Below are positions 1 through 5,128 of a stretch of DNA of 9,908 bases, piece after piece. A program made the position numbers and the translations under genes. Each line of letters opens with the position of its first letter. Position 1 is the first letter of the stretch. The notes under the pieces are model-generated. The model was not told where the DNA came from, did no database searches, and was given only the letters and a program-made list of their open reading frames with translations. This stretch comes from CAYYFV01 sp965660075 (GTDB lineage: Bacteria > Patescibacteriota > Gracilibacteria > UBA1369 > GCA-2718715): contig CBFHYO010000031.1 of assembly GCA_965660075.1 (NCBI GenBank), positions 1 through 9,908 on the forward strand. Reading direction: 5' to 3'.

Positions 1-1260
1 ATTGAATTGCCTAATCATGAATTTCAAGATGATTCCTTGAATAATATCTTTAAGCAAGATACATATCCAACATTCAAAACTTTGTATCAATATTTTTATT
101 CTGAAAAGTTTATGTCTTCTAATGGTTTATTAGAAGTTCTTGAGCAAACAGAGGGTAAGTGGGTTGAATATAACTCTGAGGATCAAGCTTCTGAGGTTTC
201 TGAAATTTTAAAAAATTACCCAGCTTTGGAGTGGTGTATAAAAGCTGAGTCTACAGCTAAAACTTTTTTGAACTATGGATCATTTTATATTTACTTTTCA
301 GATGTACCTTCTACGCATCCAAACAAAGAATGGGTGAAGTATGGATATCCTCGTTTGTGTATAAGAACTAATAATACGAATGGTTCTATTCAAATTGATG
401 AAACGCGTGGTTGTATAGAGGGTCAAGGATTAGATGAAGTAATTTCTAAAACAGATATTTTAGAATCAAAGTTAAGTGATTTTGGAGAGAGTGGTAAAGA
501 GTATATTGAGGTTAAATCTCGATTGAATCGTTTTAATGAAATTTATACAAAATATACAGCAGGCCAAGACTTATCTTTTACAGAGTGGGTATTTGTTATT
601 AATTGTCCAATTAGATTTTTGGGTTATAATCATGATCAAAGAGTAATTGAACTCAAAGAAAAATTGAATCGATTATTTGTAGGAGCTGATTTGACTTCAT
701 GTAATCTTGAGAATGTGAATTTAAATATTAATTCATCTATAACCCCTGAGGATGACTTTGAAGAGTATGAATTATTCTATGTTGATTTGAGTCAAGTAGA
801 TTTGACTGGTGTTAATATGCAACGTGCTAATTTAGTTTCTGTTAACTTAGCTGGAGCTAATTTAAGTGGAGCTGATTTGAGTGGAGCTAATTTGTACGCT
901 GCCAATACTTCAGATGTTAACTTCTCTAATTCAGTATGTGTTGGAGCGGATTTAAGAATATCTCGTTTTTCTGATGTTGACTTCAGTAATGCTGACTTAA
1001 GGGAAGTCAAATTTGATCGTAATGAATTTATAAATACTAATTTTTCAGGTGCAGATTTAAGAGGGGTTGTTTTTTTAGATGTTGACGATTTGAGCTCTCT
1101 AAATTTTTCAGGTGCAGATTTAAGAGGTACGAATATGTCCTCTTTTCGATTTTGGGATGCGAATGAATTTAATTTTACCGATGCTATAGCAGATAGTACA
1201 ACTATTCTACCAGAAGGCATGGTTTTTGATCCAGAAACAGGAAGGGTAGTAGAGGCCTAA
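1..1260 (+). CDS. Pentapeptide-repeat protein 1 with a large N-terminal domain (5' end probably cut by window edge)
   Basis: The frame is open from base 1. The first possible start is TTG at 7, with no ribosome-binding site, no T-run like its two neighbours have and no ATG until 112, so the true start probably lies upstream. Numbering from the TTG, residues 1-223 are not repetitive. They include a block with Trp76-Cys77, then GSFYIYFSD, a PRLCIR strand and an RGCIEGQGLD segment. I have seen this layout in uncharacterised proteins of candidate-phylum bacteria but cannot name the domain. Residues about 224-395 are pentapeptide repeats of A(D/N)LxG type (e.g. GANLSGADLSGANLYAANTSD), interrupted by an acidic insert (PEDDFEEYELF). 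These predict a right-handed quadrilateral beta-helix. There is no signal peptide or membrane segment in the visible part. It ends with the 20-residue tail TTILPEGMVFDPETGRVVEA, shared with the next two genes. The role is unknown; the family often acts through protein binding or mimicry. The antisense open frame here is a shadow of the repeats. Confidence 0.85.
   Translation: MELPNHEFQDDSLNNIFKQDTYPTFKTLYQYFYSEKFMSSNGLLEVLEQTEGKWVEYNSEDQASEVSEILKNYPALEWCIKAESTAKTFLNYGSFYIYFSDVPSTHPNKEWVKYGYPRLCIRTNNTNGSIQIDETRGCIEGQGLDEVISKTDILESKLSDFGESGKEYIEVKSRLNRFNEIYTKYTAGQDLSFTEWVFVINCPIRFLGYNHDQRVIELKEKLNRLFVGADLTSCNLENVNLNINSSITPEDDFEEYELFYVDLSQVDLTGVNMQRANLVSVNLAGANLSGADLSGANLYAANTSDVNFSNSVCVGADLRISRFSDVDFSNADLREVKFDRNEFINTNFSGADLRGVVFLDVDDLSSLNFSGADLRGTNMSSFRFWDANEFNFTDAIADSTTILPEGMVFDPETGRVVEA
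1039..1127 (+). repeat. 26-bp direct repeat within pentapeptide gene 1
   Basis: The same 26 bases occur at 1039-1064 and 1102-1127, encoding NFSGADLRG each time. The offset is 63 bp (21 residues), roughly one beta-helix coil plus one residue. It suggests local duplication of a coil within the gene. Confidence 0.7.
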
Positions 1261-1312
1261 CAGCGCTACACTTTTACAAAAAAATACCACCTATTAATTA
1301 GGTGGTTTTTTT
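1198..1312 (+). repeat. Fixed 3' cassette, copy 1 of 3 (115 bp)
   Basis: This is the first of three equal-length copies; the others are 2452-2566 and 3967-4081. It covers the last 20 codons of the gene (tail TTILPEGMVFDPETGRVVEA), the stop, the post-stop box CAGCGCTACACTTTTACA and the terminator. By my count it differs from copy 3 at 4 positions and from copy 2 at 7. Immediately upstream of ACAACTATT the three genes become dissimilar, so the left boundary is sharp. Most coding differences are synonymous. Confidence 0.9.
1286..1312 (+). terminator. Intrinsic terminator of pentapeptide gene 1
   Basis: The stem ACCACCTA / TAGGTGGT (1286-1293 with 1299-1306) has a 5-base loop, TTAAT, and is followed by a T-run to 1312. 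It starts 25 bases after the stop and is part of the conserved 3' cassette. An A-run precedes the hairpin, so it could also work on the other strand. Confidence 0.85.
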
Positions 1313-1321
1313 GTTATCATA

Positions 1322-1350
1322 TTGACAAAAAGTTCATTTTAAACTATGTT
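1322..1350 (+). promoter_or_regulatory. Promoter of pentapeptide gene 2
   Basis: A perfect -35 box TTGACA (1322-1327) lies 17 bp from the -10 box TATGTT (1345-1350). Transcription would start near 1357, giving a leader of only about 15 nt before the ATG at 1372. The promoter lies just behind the terminator of gene 1, so gene 2 is its own transcription unit. Confidence 0.75.
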
Positions 1351-1362
1351 TAAAACTGTTAA

Positions 1363-1371
1363 TTTTTTTTT
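1363..1371 (+). promoter_or_regulatory. T9 run directly before the start codon of gene 2
   Basis: Nine consecutive T end exactly at the ATG (1372), and no Shine-Dalgarno sequence is present. The same nine-T arrangement precedes gene 3 (2662-2670). It may serve as an unstructured, U-rich translation initiation region, or as a slippage-prone tract that changes expression. Both readings are inference. Confidence 0.5.
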
Positions 1372-2514
1372 ATGATAATATCACATGTTAATCAGGAAGT
1401 TGTTTTTGAGAGTGTTTGGAGTTCTTTGGTTGAAATTACTAATTCAGGTATAATTTCTGATAAAAATCAAGTTACTCAACAAGAAGTCAACAATTTGACC
1501 CATGAATATAAGGCACTGGTGAATTGTTCTATTGAAAATTTAGATATGTCTAATAGAGATTTGTCGAATAGTGTATTTTCATTATGTGATTTTAGAAGGA
1601 CAAATTTCTTTAATGCTGTACTTTCTAATTCTAGGTTAACCGCACTTACTTTTGAAGATCCTGGATCAAGTTTTCGTGGTTGTAATTTTTCATTGGCAAG
1701 GCTTCGAGATGCAAATTTAGAAGCTGGTGATTTTACAGGTTGTATATTTAACGGAGCTGATTTGCAGAATGTTTTGTTAAATCATGCTAATTTACTAGGG
1801 GCCTCTTTAATTGGCGCAAATATTGCAGGGGTTGTTGTAGATAAGCATACGATTTTACCAAATCCAAACTTTGCAGTGGTAAAAGGTTCTCAGTTGATAG
1901 GTCCGGATGTAGTTGTTGGTAATTGTGACTTTTTTGCTGCTGATTTTTCTGATCTGAATTTACAAAGAACAAATTTCTCTAGATCTAATTTAATTGGAGC
2001 CCGTTTTAATGGAGCTGATTTGAGAGGTGCTATTTTATCTGGTGTTACTTTAAGTTTTACTAAATTTCATTATGCATTGTTAGATGATACTACTATTTTG
2101 CCTTCAAATAAATATCAACTAGTAAAAGCTGTTGTATCTCGAAATGTTAAAAAAATTGTAAGAGTTAAATACACCAAAACTCGTAGTGTATTAATTCAAG
2201 AAGTTAAATCACGTATGAGTGTGTTGGTTGGTCCTAACCTGTCTCTATCTGATATTGATTTTTCTGATCTAACTATTCACAACGTTGATTTTTCAAATTG
2301 TTACTTACAGTGTGTGAAATTTAATAATACGAGACTCTTGAATGTTAACTTTTCTAATTCTAATATTGTTTTAGATGTTGATTTTAGACGAGCTGATTTG
2401 AGAGGATCTAATATTACATGTGCACAATTAAACGCGGCGCTAGTGGATGAAACAACTATTTTGCCAGAAGGCATGGTTTTTGATCTAGAAACAGGAAGGG
2501 TAGTAGAGGCTTAA
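1372..2514 (+). CDS. Pentapeptide-repeat protein 2, built of three modules
   Basis: This is a 380-residue protein. The ATG follows the T9 run and a strong promoter. Residues 1-52 are non-repetitive and partly helical-looking; the rest is degenerate pentapeptide repeat rich in F or L at the central position (e.g. SNRDLSNSVFSLCDFRRTNF). The repeat tail motif D-x-x-T-I-L-P occurs three times: DKHTILP at 157-163, DDTTILP at 238-244, and DETTILP at 359-365, where it begins the full shared tail. After the second copy comes a basic linker (SRNVKKIVRVKYTKTRS, about residues 261-277) before the repeats resume. The protein looks like three beta-helix modules joined head to tail, the first two with decayed ends. 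There is no signal peptide or catalytic motif, so it is predicted to be cytoplasmic. Its role is unknown; protein-protein or protein-DNA binding is plausible for the fold but not shown. Gene 1 ends 111 bp upstream and gene 3 starts 156 bp downstream. Confidence 0.9.
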   Translation: MIISHVNQEVVFESVWSSLVEITNSGIISDKNQVTQQEVNNLTHEYKALVNCSIENLDMSNRDLSNSVFSLCDFRRTNFFNAVLSNSRLTALTFEDPGSSFRGCNFSLARLRDANLEAGDFTGCIFNGADLQNVLLNHANLLGASLIGANIAGVVVDKHTILPNPNFAVVKGSQLIGPDVVVGNCDFFAADFSDLNLQRTNFSRSNLIGARFNGADLRGAILSGVTLSFTKFHYALLDDTTILPSNKYQLVKAVVSRNVKKIVRVKYTKTRSVLIQEVKSRMSVLVGPNLSLSDIDFSDLTIHNVDFSNCYLQCVKFNNTRLLNVNFSNSNIVLDVDFRRADLRGSNITCAQLNAALVDETTILPEGMVFDLETGRVVEA

Positions 2515-2566
2515 CAGCGCTACACTTTTACACAAAAAAACCACCTATTATTTAGGTGGTTTTTTT
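2452..2566 (+). repeat. Fixed 3' cassette, copy 2 of 3 (115 bp)
   Basis: It has the same extent and layout as the copies at 1198-1312 and 3967-4081. By my count it differs from each of the others at 7 positions. One difference changes the protein (CTA for CCA, so Leu instead of Pro in FDPETG). Two lie in the A-run before the terminator and lengthen its A/T stem. Confidence 0.9.
2534..2566 (+). terminator. Intrinsic terminator of pentapeptide gene 2
   Basis: A seven-A run plus CCACCTA (2534-2547) pairs with TAGGTGG plus seven T (2553-2566) around the 5-base loop TTATT. The GC-containing core is identical to the terminators of genes 1 and 3. Confidence 0.85.
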
Positions 2567-2617
2567 GTATTTCGCTAACTTTAAATTTACCCTTATAATT
2601 ATTTTGTTGTTAAAAAC

Positions 2618-2645
2618 TTGACAAATAAAACAAGAGGCGTATAAT
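2618..2645 (+). promoter_or_regulatory. Consensus promoter of pentapeptide gene 3
   Basis: TTGACA (2618-2623) and TATAAT (2640-2645), both perfect consensus boxes, are separated by 16 bp. The expected start near 2652 gives a leader of about 19 nt before the ATG at 2671. It should be a strong constitutive-type promoter unless repressed. Confidence 0.85.
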
Positions 2646-2661
2646 TCCTGCAATATTTAAA

Positions 2662-2670
2662 TTTTTTTTT
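2662..2670 (+). promoter_or_regulatory. T9 run directly before the start codon of gene 3
   Basis: Nine consecutive T abut the ATG at 2671, as in gene 2. Apart from this run and the promoter boxes, the upstream regions of genes 2 and 3 are not obviously similar. The shared T9-ATG junction therefore stands out. Confidence 0.5.
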
Positions 2671-4029
2671 ATGAAAGAAACAGAATTGTTATATGCTGAT
2701 TTAGGTCGTGAATCTAGTGTAGAACGTACAGATTATAATGAATTTGTCCAACAAATCAGAGCAAATTCAAACAATAGTACACAAGAAGTTATAGGGGCTA
2801 GTTCTATTGATTTATCTTTGTTTGATGACAACCAAATAAAAGGAATCCTATTTAATAATATCTCTTTTGATAATATTCGGGAATCGGAACGTCAAACAAT
2901 TGACTTTCATGATTGTACATTTGGCCATGATAGAGAACAATTTGAACGTGGAAATTATGCTGGTTGTAATTTTTACCGTTGCATATTCGATATGGAAATA
3001 ATAAATGAAGACAGACTGGGCATCTGTTTTGAACCATTTTATTTTCTTAGGTCTTCTTTTGTAAGTTCACATTTTACTGATTGTCGTTTTATAAGATCTG
3101 ATTTTACTAGAGCTAATTTAGATGAGTGTGTTTTTGATCGATCTGCTTTATACAGAGCAGTGTTTAAAAACGCATCGCTTCCAAAATCAAGTTTTAAAAA
3201 TATTGATGCTTATAGAGCTGATTTTACTAAGGCTAATGTATTTCAGGTTGATTTTTCAGATTCTAATTTAAGAACTGCATGTTTTATTGATGCAAAAGCG
3301 AGAAGTGCTAAGTTTGATAGATGTCATTTATTATATGCAAATTTTAATAATGCTGTTTTAACAAGTTCCACTTTCTATGGTGCTGAATTAAATTCTGCGG
3401 TTTTTAATAATTCTACATTAGTACGGAGTGTTTTAACTGACTCTGTAATTATAGAGGGAGAGTTTAGATCAGCCCTAATGACGAAAGTAAATTTAAGCAG
3501 AGCTGATTTAAGCAGTGCTGATTTAAGCAAAGCCAATTTAACTGAAGCTGATTTGACTAGAGCTATTTTGATTAAAGCTAATTTAAAACAAGCTAAAATA
3601 ACTGAAGCTGATTTGACTGAAGCTGATTTGACTAGAGCTATTTTGATTAAAGCTAATTTAACTCAAGCTAATTTAACTCAAGCTAATTTAACTCAAGTTG
3701 ATTTGACTAAAGCTACTTTGACTGAAGCTAAGTTGAATGGAGCTAAATTATGTAGAGCTGATTTGACTGAAGCTAGGTTGCTTGAAACTGATTTGAATGG
3801 AGTCGATTTGACTGGAGCTGATTTTTCTAGGGCTTATTTGATTTCTGCTAAGTTGAATGGTGCGGATTTAACTGAAGCTAAGTTGAATGGAGCTGATTTG
3901 ACTGGAGCTGATTTGACTGGTGCTCAGATAACGTTTGAACAATTAAAATCTGTAATACTTGACGAGACAACTATTCTACCAGAGGGCATGGTTTTTGATC
4001 CAGAAACAGGAAGGGTAGTAGAGGCTTAA
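2671..4029 (+). CDS. Pentapeptide-repeat protein 3, long regular beta-helix
   Basis: This is a 452-residue protein starting at the ATG after the T9 run. Residues 1-45 are a non-repetitive N-terminus. Degenerate F-centred repeats follow to about 265 (e.g. DFTRANLDECVFDRSALYRA). From about 270 to 425 the array is very regular, with an L or I centre (LSRADLSSADLSKANLTEADL), which predicts a long uninterrupted quadrilateral beta-helix. The regular part shows recent in-frame duplication at DNA level (3541-3660). The end is the shared tail, preceded by ITFEQLKSVILDE, comparable to ITCAQLNAALVDE in gene 2. There is no signal peptide, membrane segment or enzyme motif. Charged residues (E, K, R) vary on the helix surface while the core is kept, as expected for a binding scaffold. 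Function is unknown. It has its own promoter and terminator and converges with the rluD-type gene 73 bp away. Confidence 0.92.
   Translation: MKETELLYADLGRESSVERTDYNEFVQQIRANSNNSTQEVIGASSIDLSLFDDNQIKGILFNNISFDNIRESERQTIDFHDCTFGHDREQFERGNYAGCNFYRCIFDMEIINEDRLGICFEPFYFLRSSFVSSHFTDCRFIRSDFTRANLDECVFDRSALYRAVFKNASLPKSSFKNIDAYRADFTKANVFQVDFSDSNLRTACFIDAKARSAKFDRCHLLYANFNNAVLTSSTFYGAELNSAVFNNSTLVRSVLTDSVIIEGEFRSALMTKVNLSRADLSSADLSKANLTEADLTRAILIKANLKQAKITEADLTEADLTRAILIKANLTQANLTQANLTQVDLTKATLTEAKLNGAKLCRADLTEARLLETDLNGVDLTGADFSRAYLISAKLNGADLTEAKLNGADLTGADLTGAQITFEQLKSVILDETTILPEGMVFDPETGRVVEA
3541..3660 (+). repeat. In-frame 75-bp tandem duplication in gene 3
   Basis: The 45 bases at 3541-3585 recur exactly at 3616-3660. 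The 75-bp offset equals five pentapeptide units (LTEADLTRAILIKANL appears twice). A 15-bp unit encoding LTQAN is then repeated at 3661-3690. Identical codons indicate recent expansion by slippage or recombination. Confidence 0.9.
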
Positions 4030-4081
4030 CAGCGCTATACTTTTACAAAAAAATACCACCTATTATTTAGGTGGTTTTTTT
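3967..4081 (+). repeat. Fixed 3' cassette, copy 3 of 3 (115 bp)
   Basis: It matches 1198-1312 at all but 4 positions by my count: two synonymous (GAA/GAG, GCC/GCT), one in the post-stop box (CGCTAC/CGCTAT) and one in the terminator loop. It is the last copy in the array; beyond it the strand and gene type change. Confidence 0.9.
4047..4081. terminator. Bidirectional terminator between gene 3 and the rluD-type gene
   Basis: The stem ACCACCTA / TAGGTGGT (4055-4062 with 4068-4075) has loop TTATT and a T-run to 4081 on the plus strand. Seven A at 4047-4053 give a U-run on the minus strand. It can therefore end both pentapeptide gene 3 and the convergent gene that stops at 4103. Confidence 0.85.
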
Positions 4082-4102
4082 ATTTATATAAATCTCTTCT
4101 TA

Positions 4103-5023
4103 TTAGCCTTTGATTTTCTCTGTTTCTTTGGTTGGAGGTAGTTCAAAACTATATTTTTCGCCGTATAGTTCGAATTCTAGTTTGTAGGCTTGCAGGATTT
4201 GTTTATCGATATCAAATTCTGCTTTTAATTGTTGATTGATTTTGCGGTTACCGTATTTTTGGTCTCCGGCGATAGGTAGGTCTATAGTTTTAAGGTGCAC
4301 GCGTATTTGGTGGGTACGACCTGTTTCAATAAGAATGTCTAATAAGCTGAATGTGGTATCTAATTTTTTGTTGTAGAAACTTTCTATTAATTCGAAGTGG
4401 GTGATTGCATGTTTGGCATCCTTAGCTATCGAAATTTGCATTCCAGTTGGGTCTAATGGGTCTCTTTTAAGTGCTGCATTAATTGTTCCAGTTTTACTTT
4501 TAGGTGTACCTATGACTAAGGTTTGGTAATGTTTTTTGATAGTTCTATTTGCAAATATTTCTTGTAGCGCGTAGTGGGTTTTATCATTTTTTGCAATCAG
4601 CATTAAACCAGATGTGTCTTTATCTAATCTATGTACAAGTCCTGGGCGAAATGGAGCACCAATTGTTGAAAGTTGTTTTTTGTGGTGCATTAAAATATTA
4701 ACAAGTGTTAATTGTTCTAAGTTTTCTGGGCTTGGATGTACTGTTAATCCTTGTTGTTTGTTTATTACAAAGAAATCATCATTTTCAAATACTATTTCAA
4801 GTTCGCCCTCTTTTGGTCTTAATAGGGTTTCTGTAGTGAAAAATTCAATGTCTAAAATGTCTCCTTCTTGTACTTTGTAATTTTTTTTAGGTTGTTTACC
4901 GTTGACTATAATTAGTCCTTTTTCGATAGATTTTTGGCATCTAGCCCGAGATTGCTCGGTTGCGTCTTGTAGGACTTTATCTATTCTTTGTCCGTGTTTG
5001 TCGAAGTCTATTGTTATTTGCAT
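4103..5023 (-). CDS. rluD: RluA/RluD-family rRNA pseudouridine synthase
   Basis: This is a 306-residue protein, the usual length for RluD-type enzymes, which isomerise specific uridines in 23S rRNA (helix 69 for E. coli RluD) to pseudouridine. Residues about 10-60 form an S4 RNA-binding domain (QRIDKVLQDATEQSRARCQK, with VNGKQ following). The catalytic motif HRLDKDTSG is at 131-139, with Asp134 as the expected nucleophile. GRTHQIRVH at 235-243 is the second family signature, and the C-terminus LQAYKLEFELYGEKYSFELP is also typical. The ATG start puts the S4 domain at the N-terminus as expected; no Shine-Dalgarno sequence is seen. The gene is transcribed alone, divergently from tyrS and convergently with the pentapeptide array. 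The family is clear, but the exact target (RluD versus RluA or RluC specificity) is not provable from sequence. Confidence 0.93.
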   Translation of the reverse strand: MQITIDFDKHGQRIDKVLQDATEQSRARCQKSIEKGLIIVNGKQPKKNYKVQEGDILDIEFFTTETLLRPKEGELEIVFENDDFFVINKQQGLTVHPSPENLEQLTLVNILMHHKKQLSTIGAPFRPGLVHRLDKDTSGLMLIAKNDKTHYALQEIFANRTIKKHYQTLVIGTPKSKTGTINAALKRDPLDPTGMQISIAKDAKHAITHFELIESFYNKKLDTTFSLLDILIETGRTHQIRVHLKTIDLPIAGDQKYGNRKINQQLKAEFDIDKQILQAYKLEFELYGEKYSFELPPTKETEKIKG

Positions 5024-5037
5024 ATGATTTTTTGCTT

Positions 5038-5065
5038 ATTCTACATGAATTTGTATCTTTGTAAA
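5038..5065 (-). promoter_or_regulatory. Promoter of the rluD-type gene
   Basis: On the minus strand, TTTACA (plus-strand 5060-5065) is 16 bp from TAGAAT (5038-5043). The predicted transcript start near 5031 leaves only about 8 nt before the ATG at 5023, so the mRNA would be almost leaderless. It does not overlap the tyrS promoter. Confidence 0.55.
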
Positions 5066-5077
5066 GAATTCTTAGAC

Positions 5078-5106
5078 TTGAGAAATATGCTTTGAATCAT
5101 TATAAT
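5078..5106 (+). promoter_or_regulatory. Promoter of the tyrS-recG operon
   Basis: TTGAGA (5078-5083) and TATAAT (5101-5106) are separated by 17 bp. The expected start near 5113 gives a leader of about 16 nt. There is no room for a T-box leader, which often controls tyrS in Gram-positive bacteria, so regulation by uncharged tRNA through that route is unlikely. Confidence 0.75.
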
Positions 5107-5128
5107 TTTGGTGATTTAAATTATATTC

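Noticed and set aside
792..1220. Long antisense open frame (142 codons) opposite pentapeptide gene 1
   Set aside because: The repetitive LKSAPxKL-type product is the direct antisense of A(D/N)LxG repeats, whose codons rarely give stops on the other strand. It has no promoter or start signal.
1207..1257. LPEG in the shared tail as a sortase-type LPxTG signal
   Set aside because: No Thr at the needed position, no following hydrophobic segment and basic end, and no signal peptide in genes 2 and 3, whose N-termini are visible.
1..4029. Assignment of the pentapeptide proteins to Qnr/MfpA-type gyrase protection
   Set aside because: The fold is shared, but the proteins are much longer, have extra domains or modules and an unrelated tail. 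Sequence alone gives no support for gyrase binding.
1198..4081. CRISPR array or integron cassette reading of the regularly repeated 115-bp units
   Set aside because: Only three copies, separated by more than 1 kb of coding DNA and each containing a gene end. There is no integrase gene and no attC-like fold beyond the terminator hairpin.
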